NCBI GenBank assembly: GCA_022036555.1
Contig: CM039139.1
Coordinates: 6,662,924 to 6,726,923 of the forward strand
Direction: 5' to 3'
Length of the DNA: 64,000 nt
Origin: Microstegium vimineum
Taxonomy: Eukaryota; Streptophyta; Magnoliopsida; Poales; Poaceae
The position numbers and the translations under genes are program-made. Positions within the stretch are counted from its first letter, which is position 1. Each line of letters begins with the position of its first letter. The notes under the pieces were generated by a model. It made no database searches. It worked only from the letters and a program-made list of their open reading frames with translations, and was not told the DNA's origin. Positions 30,568 to 41,829 of the stretch are shown here, one piece after another.

Positions 30568-31958
30568 TGTCGGTGTTATGACCCAGGGGGTCAAGACCAC
30601 CGGCTAGTAAATTTGTATATTGCGTCCTCCCTCTCACTGACGTGATGCAAGAAGAACACAAGATTTATCCTGGTTCGGGCACAGAAGGCCCTACGTCCAG
30701 CGGGAGAGGATGGATTATATTATCTTGCACCGAAGTGCTCGTACAGGGGGGTACAAGCAGGTTTACACGGAGGTGCTCAGGATGAGCTGAGGCCTAGGGC
30801 TAGCAGGGCTATCCTAGGTGGTCGATTGATTGCTTGAGATGCTGATCAAACAATCGGGTGTGTGGTGTATGCGGGTCAGAGCTGATGTCCGAATGTCTAA
30901 GCCGATGTTCATCAGCCCCCCTTTTCATCTATCCCGGTGTCCCCTTTTATAGATCAAGGGGAGGTACGGGAGTACAGAGTCCTAAACTGCAGCGGTATGG
31001 GAGGCGTGTTCGTGCTCCATGCTTGCGGTGGGACGTCGACCGCTGTAGTGGCGTGGCCTCCCTGTCCTTTCGGGGCTCCAGGGCATGGTGATGGCAGACT
31101 GGACGCTGCCGAACGTCATGGCGCAGTGCGGTCGGTCTTCTGCAGACGGGTACGAGTCCCACAGTTGATGCGGGACGGACTGAACGGGAGCCATGCCGGA
31201 GTGGTTGGAGACGATGGTCGAGCCCCCTGGTCGAGGGGGGTCGAGGCCGGCGTGACTCTGTCGTATCCCTGAAGACACAGTCGAGGGTTGTCCTGTTCAT
31301 GGCTCGAGGGGGTGCCTCTGGATTCCGTACCTGCGACGTGGCTACAGCGGCCGCACGGTTTACAGAGGTCCCGGGCATGGGCGGCGAGTTGGTGGATTTG
31401 ACTGCGATAGTGGGCGCCCATGGCGTTAGGCGGGGGCAGGTAGGCGCAATGGATCCCCTTTAACCCATACCGGGAGCAGGTGAGCTGACCGAGCCTCCTG
31501 CGCGCGGGTCGTTCGATCGACCCCCTGTCCGTCATTTGAGGGGTCGAGGCGGAGGCGGAGGGGTCGTTCGTTCGACCCCTGTCCGTCAGTCGAGGTCGAG
31601 GCGGGAACGGAGGGGTCGTTCGTTCGACCCCCCGTCCGTCAGTCGAGGTTGAGGCGGAGGCGGAGGTCGAGGGGGTCGATCGACCCCTCTTCCGTCGTTT
31701 GGGGGGTTAAGGCGAGGCGGAGGGGTCGTTCGACCCCTGTCCGTCAGTCGAGGTACAGACGGAGGGGTATCCTGTCTTCTATTTTTCCTACAATGGGCCG
31801 GCCCACGACCGGTCCCTGATGCCAATGAAGGAAACCTTTGCGTGATGGGTCTTCCTTCATTGACTCGGACGGCTGATTGGATCCTACCTTAAAAATAGTT
31901 CTTATGTTAAACATTAGATTATCACACGTTTATGATACCCCTTACCTTTGTACCAACA
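30568..31958 (-). repeat. 5' LTR of Tat copy 1
   Basis: The LTR is 1,391 bp and pairs with 13309-14703. The outer terminus reads TACCAACA where the other LTRs have TACCCGACA. It contains the element promoter and a minisatellite at about 31505-31765. Its outer edge is 56 bp from the stop codon of the DUF2985/PLAC8 gene and has the same transcriptional direction. Confidence 0.92.
30945..30951 (-). promoter_or_regulatory. TATA box in the 5' LTR of Tat copy 1
   Basis: On the minus strand the sequence is GATCTATAAAAGGGG. The same motif is conserved in the other two LTRs (near 13686-13692 and 50656-50662). Transcription would begin about 30 bp downstream, near 30915, leaving an R-U5 of about 350 bp. 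Confidence 0.6.
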
Positions 31959-32014
31959 ACTACACATGTGCAACATAGGTATACCGTTGGAGTACAATAC
32001 GCCTAGAGTGGGTC

Positions 32015-33743
32015 CTAGTCTTCTCTCTCCGTTTGCATCAGTGGAGGCAGTGGTGGCCTCATGGGATGGTACGTGGCCGACCTCTCCATGGCAGCAGCGG
32101 CTCCGACCATGTCTAGTCCCAACGGGCTCGTCTCCCCGCCGCCGCCCGCCGCGTCGTCGAGCTTCGGCGGGCACGACATGCTACGCGTGTACGTCGTGGT
32201 GGACGCCTCGCGCGGGAGCGGCACGAGCACGGGTCGGCCCTCGCCGTTGCGCGCGCCCAGGACGCCGACGAACCGGTCGTCCTCCACGTCGTAGAAGTTG
32301 GCGGTCCGCACCTCTTGCGCCAGCGCGCAGCTCCAGCAGAAGAGCCACTTGGCGCAGTCGCCGACGGCGGCGCTGCCGCACCACCACCAGGCGCAGGAGC
32401 CGCCCGGGAGCTTGTAGCGCTTCCGCATCTGGGAGCGCCAGAAGCCGCCGTAGAGGAAGCCGCAGAGGCCGAGGAGCACGCCGACGGCCACCACCGTGTC
32501 GCGGATGTCGTCGTCGTGGATGTTGAGCGCCGTCACGCTGAAAATGAGGAACGGCGCGACGAAGAGCAGGATGAAGGTGAAGGCGTGCACGTACATGTTG
32601 CCGAACCCGAGGCGCTCCATGTTCCAGCCGAACACGCAGAAGGTGCACGTCGCCGACAGCGCGCACACCGTCCCGTCGTCGCAGCAGTCCAACAGCCCGC
32701 CGCTCCACTCCGGGCTGCTCACCACCACGCGACGGTTGTATATCTTGATCTCCACGTCGTCGTCGTCGTTCCCGGCGGCACGGCTGCTGCTGCGGTCCTG
32801 CGCCGCCGCAGCAGCTCCGGCCGCCGACTCCTCCGTGTCGGCGGCGGGCTCCTTCCGTCGTCCAAGCGGGCTGTACGCGGTGTAGAGGCCGGCGACGACG
32901 GGGCAGCCGGTGCCGAGGCCGTAGCCGATGTTGAGCGCCCAGTCGGGGCGGTCCTTGCGCGTGTAGGTCCAGAACAGGGCGCAGCAGTAGTACTGGGCGA
33001 AGCAGGTGAGGTGCAGCAGGATGACCACGACGAGCATGTGCGCTCGGTCGTGCGGCCGCGCGGCGCCGTCCTTGCAGTACACCTTCCTGATCTCCTCGCG
33101 GTCGCCGTCGTGCCGCCACCGGAGGAGCAGCACGAGGTGGTGGAAGATCTTGGGGTGCTGGTACAGGCACATGATGGTGAAGAGCGCGTTGAGGATCTGG
33201 TTGATCACCTCCGTCCACTTCTTGCGCCGCTCGTCGTCGGGGATGGCGTCGTCGAGCATGCCCGTCATGAGCAAGAAGAGCAGCAGCAGCCCGGCGGCCA
33301 CGAACGCCAGCCAGATGATCATCGCGAAGTTCTCGGGCTTCCTGCACCAGCTCACCGCGTACGTCCACAGCTTGCCCCACTTGATCTTCCGCACGAACGG
33401 CACGCGGAACCGCCGCTGCCGCCTCCGCGTGCCTGAGTCCGCCGCCGACGCGTCGTGGCCGCCGTGGCTAGTCCTCCGGCGGAGGCGACCGACGAAGGTG
33501 GAACGCAGGAACCAGTCCTTGGATGGGTGGGCGCGGAGGAAGTCGAGGAACCGCCTCTTGCGCCGGCTGTTGCTCAGCGCGCCCGCTCCACCGACGGGAT
33601 GTAGATATCGATGGGGATGAAGTTCATCAGCCTCATTGTCGTCCCCGACGACGGCGTGCCAGGAGGATCGCCGACGACCTCGACGATCTCATGCTCATGC
33701 CCGTCGTCGTCGAAGCTGCTGCCATTCGCCTGGTCCGGAGGCA
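32015..33743 (-). CDS. DUF2985/PLAC8-family membrane protein, N-terminal frameshift
   Basis: The 462-codon frame ending at TAG 32015 reads PFVRKIKWGKLWTYAVSWCR and then carries a DUF2985 region with hydrophobic segments (MIIWLAFVAAGLLLLFLLMT; MLVVVILLHLTCFAQYYCC). A PLAC8 Cys-rich part (DCCDDGTVCALSATCTFCVF, then AKWLFCWSCALAQEVRTANF) flanks two more membrane segments. This is the architecture of a plant PLAC8/DUF2985 membrane protein of about 570 residues. PLAC8 relatives affect organ size and metal tolerance. The role of this subgroup is not established. The best start is ATG 33743 (MPPDQANGSSFDDD), which reads MRLMNFIPIDIYIPS and then stops after RAR. The downstream frame (GALSNSRRKRRFLDFLRAHP) is shifted by one base near 33596. 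A sequencing error or a real frameshift would explain this. No intron is needed. The gene is GC-rich. A Tat LTR starts 56 bp past the stop. Confidence 0.85.
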
Positions 33744-34110
33744 TCTCTGTCGATCGAACTCACTCCTCTACTACCAGACACAGACAGTAGCGGTGCTGCC
33801 TCGGGATTTCAGAACATGGTGTCGTATGCGCTGGTGTCTGCAAATGCAAAGATTCATTCAGAATTCCAGATACACGTGGGCTGAATAATAAGTACAAAAA
33901 ATTTGTCAACAGACACACATCAGCACAACCAAAATGACCAAGTCACTGACTTCGGCCTTGACTGACTGTTTCTTCGATTCCTTTGACTGCTGTAACAAGG
34001 TTTCTGAAGCTTGGGCACAGGGTCAAACATGGTTGGCCTCACTTTCCTTTGGGTGCGTGACTGCGTGTGAGGAGGGGTGGAGGAAGTTGACCCACTGACT
34101 CGTAGCTGCA
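33744..34110 (-). promoter_or_regulatory. Upstream region of the DUF2985/PLAC8 gene with G-box and W-box-like motifs
   Basis: A G-box/ABRE core ACACGTGG is at 33872-33879, about 130 bp upstream of the ATG. TTGAC W-box-like motifs occur near 33958, 33982 and 34090 (plus strand), with TGTCAAC near 33904. These are common stress-response motifs in plants. Their function here is inference. Confidence 0.4.
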
Positions 34111-35830
34111 GTACCTATCTATGGTCCGACCCGTGTACAGTTCTGCTTCAGACATGTAGTGCTGCAGATTTTTTTTTATCTGTAAAAAGTTTCACGGATG
34201 CAACATGCAAAGGCCATACCATAAATCCATAGCCGTGTGGCATGACCCTGGAAGGAAGGAAGGAATGGACTGCACTGCAATTCCATTTACTGTGATAGTA
34301 CAAAGTGGGATGCAGTTCGGTAAACCGAATTACGTACAATTTTCAATGCCGGCTTGGACCACGGCGCATCGTGGCACACAGCGAGGGGTGCAACAACAGC
34401 CGTGGCCTGAAGCTCTGAACTCTGTCTGAAGGTACAAGGGAGAACCAACCTCTAGCTGATGCATCAAGATTCAGGAAGCATCGTCCACGGCTCTTCTATC
34501 CCTGTCCCTTCCCTAGGTGCGATTGCTAAAGCCGCGTCACTTGCAGCAAAGCTACCTTTATATATGTGTGTAATTTTTATTTCTCTCTCACTCTTTTCGG
34601 TTATCGGTTTATATATATGAGGACGCGAAAGCAGCTTTGGGCTGCTACAAAAGAACGCATAGAATAGGTGTTGAGTGAATGAGAGTGACCAAAAGGTTAA
34701 CGATTTGGTTGCTGCCATCCATGTTACGTAGCTAATGTCACCACGCGCACGGATCTGCTCAACTAGTGTACTAGTGTGGGCGGCTGGATGAATCTACTAG
34801 GCGGCCTAGCGCCTTTTCTGTTTGGCAAGCAATGGGACATCACTATCGCTAGAGGTCGTACGGTGGCGAGCGAACATTCTCTGTTTTTTAAAAAAGGAGG
34901 GTGCAAAAAGAGCCTTGAGGAAGGAAGAAGAGAGGAGAAAGCTGAATCAACAGCCAAGGCACGTCGCTCTGCCGATTGCCGAATCTATGTCCACCACATG
35001 GACGTGCCCAGTGCTACTCGATCGAAAACCCGGCCGCACGGATTTGTTTGGAGTTTGGACAGGCCTGTATGGCTGTATGTTTGAAATCATTGAATGGAAA
35101 TATGGAATGGAATGACATGGTTATGCTAGATTTGCATGGTCCCTGGGTAAAATCATGAAACAAACGTTTATGAAATGAATCACTCTGTCTTTTTTTTAAA
35201 AAAATAAATAAATAATAAGAGACGCCCAGCTCGTTATTGTAGTGTTCGTAGTCTTGATTGTTCCATTTATGTGATATCTAAAATTGGAACAATCTGCTTG
35301 GTAGTTCTACTTTTAGATGTACCTAGATGACGTTTCGAACAAGCTTTGGGTCAAACATTGAGAATATAAATCATCAATATCTTTTGAGTTGTTGAGATTC
35401 CAAATATGAAAATTATATGAATAGATTTATCTTGACAAATATTGTCATAAAAGTATACATTATACATGTATCATTATTTCATAAATATTTTTATAAAACA
35501 AGAGGTCAAAATTGTGTTTGGGAGACCGTATCGCTGTTAAACGTCATCTAATTAGAATACTGAGGGTGTAAGACAACTGACACACTCAAATAAGCTAATG
35601 CAGGTGAATTAACTCACGTACTCATTTATTAATGCTTATAAGTCCACAATTATTTAGTGCTTACCTATCATTAATGTGGTCCATTATATAATCTATATTG
35701 TCAAGCTAACTACAGTACTGGACTTAAAATGTGGTGAACATAATATTGACGGTAATCAAGAGAGAGTTACATGTGTCATTGGATTTCCTACATAATCTGT
35801 TCTAAAAATTTTAGAATATCTTGTATTTTA
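34111..35830. other. Spacer, nothing recognised
   Basis: No conserved protein or RNA gene was found. Sequence from about 35200 onward is AT-rich and probably element-derived, but no clear ends were identified. The direct-strand frames near 34776-35158 have no domain. Confidence 0.35.
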
Positions 35831-36210
35831 AGAGCCTGTTTAGATCATAGCTGACTATTATATCTAGAATATCTACAATATTATTATAATCAGGATTATA
35901 GATTATATAATAATAAGTGTTGAACTAATCGATTATGGTGATTGATTCTGGTTAGTTAAAATGAGAAATGTCTAGATTATCCTTTATAATTTGACAAGTT
36001 GGACCACCGAATATAGGATAAGTTGGACTTTCAAGACCCATAATCCCTTATAACAACCTAGTGTCAGCTGAATTATGGACTTATATATATATATATATAA
36101 TAATTAAGAGTTTTGATTATAATAATGAATGATATAATCAATCTTGTTTGTATGAAAACTTGATTATATAATCTAATTATTATAATCGGGGGATATCTAA
36201 AGAGGGCCTA
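35831..36210. mobile_element. AT-rich MITE-like element with terminal inverted repeats
   Basis: The left end AGAGCCTGTTTAGAT and the right end ATCTAAAGAGGGCCT form an imperfect inverted pair. The interior is AT-rich with TTATAATCxxGATTATA-type inner inverted segments and a (TA)n run at about 36081-36100. The superfamily is not assigned. Confidence 0.55.
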
Positions 36211-37194
36211 ACACGGATTGGGTACAAAAACTAACAGTATCCAGGGGATTATATATGGAACTTCCATCCAGATACTCATAATCTATTGAGAGATCAGAAG
36301 TCAAAAGAAGGCGTGAAGCGTTGCCAAAATATGAAGCGGGGGATGGCTAGTTTACATGTACTTCAGCTGAAACTGCAACGAGAACTCAACCATCTTTCTA
36401 CAATTCTACCAGCCCAGAAGAAATTCAAGCAGGAAGAGAGTAAGCATGAAAACGAAGCAGGAGGAGAGTAAGCGCACACACCTGAGCTCAGCACCTCATC
36501 TTCCGCGCAAGAAAACGCGCTCAAAGATCTTTGCTGGAATGGATCCCAGTAGACTTCTCTCAACTTCAACAAGAGCAAACAAAGCCGTCTTGTTGGCACT
36601 CCGGCGAAAACCACAACCGCTGACTGTCTCTGGCCGGATCGCGGCTTATACGCGCGCAGCAGCTGCTCGTGCCGGGTGGGGTCGGATACCGGAGATGAGG
36701 CCGACGGGGCGCAGTTATGCTCCCGTCTCGTGTCCCGCGGGGCGAGTCTCGGTTCTTGGTCGCAGGGGAGGTCAGTCGTCTCTCTTCCTGTTGAGCAGGA
36801 GGGGAGCTTGCTTGCCCGTGGGAGGGTAGTCAGGCACAGGCAGTCAGCATTGGCGGGTCAGGGACAGGGAGACTGGATGGAAAAAGAAAAGAAAAGAGCA
36901 GAGCGGGCGAGCTGCTTACGACCAACAGGGGAATTGACAGGGAAAGAAGGCTCCTGATTCCGCTGTTCGGTTGTACTTTCAGGGTCGTTGATTCACTTGA
37001 TTGATCCGACGGCCAGGAAGAACAAGTGTTCGGCGCTACAGATTTAGAGTACACACAAAAGATTTTTCTGAATAAATTATTATAATGCCAGTTTGCAAAC
37101 TGGTAGTAGGTGTTTGTTTCCACAAAATTCCAAAACCAAACTAATGCTCTGCATGCTAAATGCTAAAGGAGAATAGAGATGGATGTGATTCACC
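36211..37194. other. Spacer, nothing recognised
   Basis: Open frames near 36286-36957 are short and domain-free. No repeat or RNA gene was identified. Confidence 0.35.
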
Positions 37195-37973
37195 CTGGGC
37201 ATTCGGTATTTCCGAACCGATCGGTTCGGTTCTTCGGTACACATGCAAATTCGGTTCCTGAGAAAGCTGGTACCGATCGGTTCCTAACAAAACTCGGTAT
37301 CGGTAATTTCGGTTCAGTTCCGGTATTTACCGAAAGAACCGAACAGATTACAACAGCATGTCCTTAACTCTTGAATTAATTATGAAATAAAAGATGCATT
37401 GAAGTAGCGATCTTTGTATTTGTTCTGTCAAATCAAACATACACACGCTCCAATCAGACTTACATTACAATCGCACGAAACAATTGAACCAGCCATCTTT
37501 GCTCCCGGCGGCGGGTCCTGCTGTGCGACGTGGGGGGGGGGGGGGGGGGGGGGGGGGCGGGTCTTGCTGTGTGACATGGGGGCCGGTAGCGGGGTCCTGC
37601 TGTGCGCCTGTGCTGGGCGCGAGGGTGAGCTGAGCCGGCGAGCGCGACAGCGCGAGTGGGCGACGAGCGAGGCCGCGAGGGGTGACGGCGCGAGCGGCGG
37701 AGTGGCCGAGTGGGTGCGCCGCGCTGCGGCTGCTGTCTGCTGGAGTCTGCAGGTGGCTAGGTTTAGCAGATGAGTGGGTGGATGACTTACGTGGGCTGCT
37801 GTTGGGCTATAGTTACGGACTTATTTCTGGACCTCGTATACAAATTCGGTACTTCGGTTTAACGAGGTAAAATACCGTACCTGGAAACCAGCAATCGAAC
37901 CTGGAACCGAATTTTTCGGTTCAGTTTTCGATATTTTCGGTTCGATTCTCGGTTTCCGGTATTTCATGCCCAG
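37195..37973. mobile_element. Non-autonomous DNA element with CGGTT-rich subterminal arms
   Basis: The outer ends read CTGGGCATTCGG on the left and, complemented, CTGGGCATGAAA on the right. Both arms (about 37200-37345 and 37850-37965) are packed with short CGGTT/AACCG motifs in both orientations, like subterminal transposase-binding repeats. The middle (about 37500-37770) is a GC-rich block unlike the arms, with a 26-base G run (37532-37557). The superfamily and target duplication were not resolved. Confidence 0.55.
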
Positions 37974-38138
37974 AGTGAGATGTGATGTGGCAGCTTATTA
38001 AATCTGTGCATGACGCACGGTATATCACTAGGCTACATTCGCCCAAGTCGTATAGCCATGGGTGCAATTATATCATAGATTCTCCGAAGTCATAAGCATT
38101 AGAAATTCGTATTTAATACCAACAGCTAACAAAAGATA

Positions 38139-38276
38139 CTCTATTTATTCCAAATTATAAATTATTTTGACTTTTTTTGGTACGTATATTTTGTCACATC
38201 TACATATAATAATATATTTAGATACATGGTAAATCAATGAAAAAAATCAAAGTAATTTATAATTTTAAATAGAGAG
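38139..38276. mobile_element. Stowaway MITE
   Basis: TA dinucleotides at 38137-38138 and 38277-38278 flank inverted ends CTCTATTTATTCCAAATTAT and ATAATTTTAAATAGAGAG. The interior includes ACATCTACATATAATAATAT. Confidence 0.75.
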
Positions 38277-38299
38277 TATTTATCTATACTATAAAAATA

Positions 38300-38410
38300 T
38301 AATTAATTAGCACCTACATATAATAATATATCTAGATACATAGCAAATGAATGAAGAAAAGTTAAAGTAACTTATAATTATAATTTAGAGTGCTTATCTA
38401 TGCATTCTCT
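38300..38410. mobile_element. Degenerate second Stowaway copy next to the first
   Basis: It repeats CACCTACATATAATAATATA, then TCTAGATACAT, AATGAATGAAGAAAAG and GTAACTTATAATTATAA from the neighbouring element with substitutions. Its ends are blurred. Confidence 0.55.
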
Positions 38411-38538
38411 ATTTATTTTGAACACGGTATGCATGTTCTCTATCTGATTATCGTACAAACTAATCGTAGTTAAAATTATGAATATGTAGCCATTTCAAAT
38501 GACTGTTTTTTTAACGGAGATATTAGCATCTGGACATC

Positions 38539-39334
38539 GACTTGTCTTGCGAGAGGGCCGCCGTCGCCGCCCGCCCGCCCTCCGCCCTCCGCCGTCGCCG
38601 CTGGTCCCCCTCCCTTCCCTTCCGGCATCTCGCTGGAGGCTGAAGTGGGCGGGGATCCATTGTTTTTAATAAGTTTCTCCAGTAGATCGAGTTCTTAGGG
38701 TTAGGGTTTCTCCATGCCAAAGTTTTTTTTATTGGAGTTTTATCTCCTCCTTCTCCTCTTCTCCGGCAATGGTGAAGGAGAAGGGTGAAATCGTCTTCTC
38801 CATGGCGGCTTCGTAAAAGACGAGGGCAACAGCTTCGGCGTCACCATCTTCATCAACATGACGATATGGAGATCTTTGTTTCCGGACGGCGGCATCAAGG
38901 CGGAGATGATGTCGCCGCCATGGAATAATTTTCTCCGGTCTTTTCTTCATTTTGTTGTGGTTAGATCTGGCCACAATGAAAGAGTAGGGAGAATATCCTT
39001 CATATCAGTCTTTCTCATTCTTCGATGGCAGAAGGAAGAAGGAAGACATCAGCAAGAAGAAAAAGATCCTCAATTCCACCTACAGAAATGTTGGCCGTCC
39101 GTTGGGCATCTGTTCTCAGGCTTACCGCTATTGCTGGTGCCGAATATTTGCCTGTGCGGTCATCTATACGCAGCGTCAAAAAAGTTTGGTTTTGAGATTT
39201 GAAGCTTTTCACGGCGTGAGTATATTTTAGATAAAAATCAGTTTCTGAATATATCTAGTATAATCCAGAGTGTTTGTAATATGTTGATGTACCCAGCTAT
39301 TATATAATATAATTCTTCTTTCGCCGAAAAAAAA
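38539..39334 (+). mobile_element. Retroposed insertion (non-LTR/processed type) with 19-bp target duplication
   Basis: ATATTAGCATCTGGACATC occurs at 38520-38538 and again, exactly, at 39335-39353. The 796 bp between them ends in an A-run (39327-39335). A long perfect target duplication plus a terminal A-run is diagnostic of LINE-machinery retroposition. The insert has a GC-rich 5' part (CCGCCGTCGCC), a TTAGGGTTAGGGTTT stretch typical of plant 5' UTRs, and a tail ending TTCTTCTTTCGCCG before the A-run. No protein domain was recognised. It may be a non-autonomous LINE derivative or a processed transcript copy. Confidence 0.8.
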
Positions 39335-39353
39335 ATATTAGCATCTGGACATC

Positions 39354-40825
39354 TGGATGGACACGTTTCAAGCGCACCCGCGCGTACGCGGGAAACACAG
39401 GGAGGCCTGATCCATTTCGCTTGCACATGCGGGGACTGCCCCCGCTTCTCGTGCTTGCTCGGTACTGTATTGTGCTCGCATACGGGAATCCATGCGCCCC
39501 GCGCTACGGATGCGTGTTGCCTGACTCCGGCCATCTCGTTCAAGAGTAGTACACGCTTGGAACATGAAACACTTATTGCTACATAGGAGAACATCTAAAA
39601 TAAATAGGGAACATTTATAACATACGCCACCGAGCGACACTTGTCTATCAAGTTGTTACACGGCATGCGCCACATTGTTGCCAGCTGCTCCAGCTAGGCG
39701 ACTGGCCGTGCAAACGATGATGTCACCTGCTCCAACCAAGACAGAGTTTTCAGATCGTCAAGAGGTCCCGCACTCCAAGACGGACGCCCCGCCGCTGAAG
39801 GCCCGAAGCTGTCCGACGAGTATTGCGCGCGCTCCGCAAATTGCTGCGGGTCCACTGCTCAGCTTGTGGCAATGGGGGCGGTGGCGACTGGCCAAAAAGG
39901 ATGTCCACGATTTTTGCGGACCACGCGCACGCGGCGGTGGGCAATGGGCTTTGCACTTGCAGCAACGAGTGCGGGCGGCGCTGATGCGTGCGATGCGTCA
40001 TGCGCAACGGATGCTGAGTGCTACGGCTACGTCGTCTTTGTTTCCGTCTTTGTCCTACGGCAGAGCTCCGTGCGACAAGCTGCTGCTGCTGGCTGACCAC
40101 CAACTCGCCGTTACAGCCCGGACAGTTTTTGTTGCGCTTGCGCAGTGTGCTCTCCCGTTTCGACAGCGTGCCCCTGAGTTGGATCGCGCTGAATAGTCGA
40201 AGGAGAGACGACCCAGGCCCCTGGCCCAGAACGAAAGGTGCAGCGCAACGCAGACCATTTTTATGCTCCAGATTTGTTCAGGGATGGCTAAGCGCGCGCC
40301 CACTCAGCTTGACCATAAGTCCATAAGGGCCGGCCGGTCCGTCACCTGGGCTGCTTTTGTCAAAAAGTTGGACCCGGACAGCAGTTTGCCACCGTCGGCG
40401 GACTGGCGGAGGAGGGTGCCAGTGCCAGAAAGGTGCGTCTTCGACTTGCACCGCCAGGCCAGCCAGTCACGAATTTCTGATGCCGCTGCGCGCTACCATC
40501 TTCTGCACACACCAATTGACCACTTCACTACCTCCCCTTTTCCCATCCGATGCTGCCAAGCCCGCCCAAGTAATGACCCCGACGACTTCGTGGTTTCCGC
40601 CTGTCCAGTGTCCTTCTCTCTAATTTTCCTTCCGCGACGGCTATGTACGTCTGACCACAACGTACCACGTGCCCGCAGTGGCGTGGTTAGGTCGTCTCTG
40701 TCATGAATGAAACTTATCGGTCCGGTTTATTAGTCATTGCACAATGTTTTTTTCTTTTGCATTTTTTTCTTTTTTAAACAAAATAACACCAGCTTACTTA
40801 TCAGCTACATAAACCATCAGTCAAG
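39354..40825. other. Spacer with a GC-rich block, no gene recognised
   Basis: Long frames on both strands between about 39675 and 40706 overlap and carry no domain. The composition (GC-rich) is enough to explain them. A decayed host exon cannot be excluded. Confidence 0.35.
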
Positions 40826-41002
40826 GGGGTGTTTGGATCCCCTTGGCAAATTGGTAAATTGGTAAAAGAGCAAATTTGTCATTGGCAAATGACAATTTTT
40901 TGCTCTTTTGCCATTTTTTACTTTGCATGTTTGGATCCATTTGCCAAAAAGTAGCAATTCTTTTACTTTTTTGCCAATTTATCAAGGGGATCCAAACACC
41001 CC
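40826..41002. mobile_element. Palindromic MITE with GGGGTGTTTGGATCC termini
   Basis: The left end GGGGTGTTTGGATCCCCTTG and the right end CAAGGGGATCCAAACACCCC are a perfect 20-bp inverted repeat. The interior is also self-complementary (AAATTTGTCATTTG-type segments), so nearly the whole 177 bp can fold. These ends are those of a common grass MITE type. The superfamily was not assigned. Confidence 0.8.
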
Positions 41003-41829
41003 AAAACATAGCCATACAAAACGTAGATTTCAGTTCTCTTGAATATAAAACCATGTATACAGTATATAGGGCTTATATAATGCTTCTGTATAGCAAATTC
41101 TCACATCACAAGGCCATGCAATTAATAGTTTCTATGATTGATGAGTCGACTTATGTTGTTTTGTTATAGAAGAAAAACGTTGTACCATAGCTGATAATTT
41201 TAAGCAAACAAGACATACAGCTTCAAACACCGATATAGTGTTTGGTTTGAGTAATCAAACCTAGATGATGAGATTGTACATGAGTTATTTTCTCAAATTT
41301 GGTGGAATAACTTCATTTATCATAATATTACTAATTACTAGTTTGCAAGAAATAAGGTGTTGATACATTCCCAGACTATTAAAAAAGTAAGGGTCTATTT
41401 GGAACATGGAAAAAATCCATGTTTCCGTATTTTTCTTATAAATTTAAATGAATTCTTATGAAATTGATACGTTCCAATCCTAGAGAGTAAGAAAATGATG
41501 GACCTTCCTCAAACCAAACACCCTGTAATACTACAAAAAATCATACTATTATTAACTATGGTGAAGAAGGAAGAAAATCAAAATATAGGTAAAAAATCAT
41601 AAGAAAAATATTTATTTGATACCGAAAGATAAATATTTCCTGATGCATTGGTTATTTCTCCGTGTACAATATGAAATTGTGCTGAGATTTGTCTGTGTTT
41701 GTGGTTTTATTCTTGTCAAACAGTTGAGGGCTAGAAAAAAGTAGCCTTACATATTGAGACCCAAAGCCCACGATTCTTTCAATATCGTTCTTCATACAGT
41801 CACAATATAAGTATAAAAACTTTTTGCTC
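41003..41829. other. AT-rich spacer, nothing recognised
   Basis: No coding sequence, RNA gene or bounded repeat was identified. Confidence 0.35.

Larger units (their letters stand above)
13309..31958 (-). mobile_element. Ty3/Gypsy Tat-lineage LTR retrotransposon, copy 1 (full length)
   Basis: This is an 18.65-kb element whose gag-pol reads on the minus strand. The 3' LTR is at 13309-14703 and the 5' LTR at 30568-31958, both with TGTCGG..CA type ends. Flanking pentamers are AGTAC (13304-13308) and ACTAC (31959-31963), a near-match target duplication with one mismatch. A primer-binding site, a polypurine tract, gag, protease, RT, a first RNase H, an archaeal-type RNase H and integrase are all identifiable. 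The second RNase H and the antisense gene downstream of integrase are Tat-lineage traits known from groups such as Grande, RIRE2 and Retand. It is interrupted by a nested Gypsy fragment (17035-20076). Many stops and frameshifts make it non-functional. Confidence 0.92.

Noticed and set aside
32181..33436. Long frames of 370-400 codons overlapping the DUF2985/PLAC8 gene
   Set aside because: They are His/Arg- or Ala/Val-rich shadows of the real frame, produced by its high GC content.
37532..37557. G run as a functional G-quadruplex element
   Set aside because: A 26-base pure G run can be polymerase slippage or base-call noise, and there is no loop-separated G-tract pattern or gene nearby.
39675..40706. 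Long open frames as a host gene
   Set aside because: No domain, competing frames on both strands and GC-rich composition.
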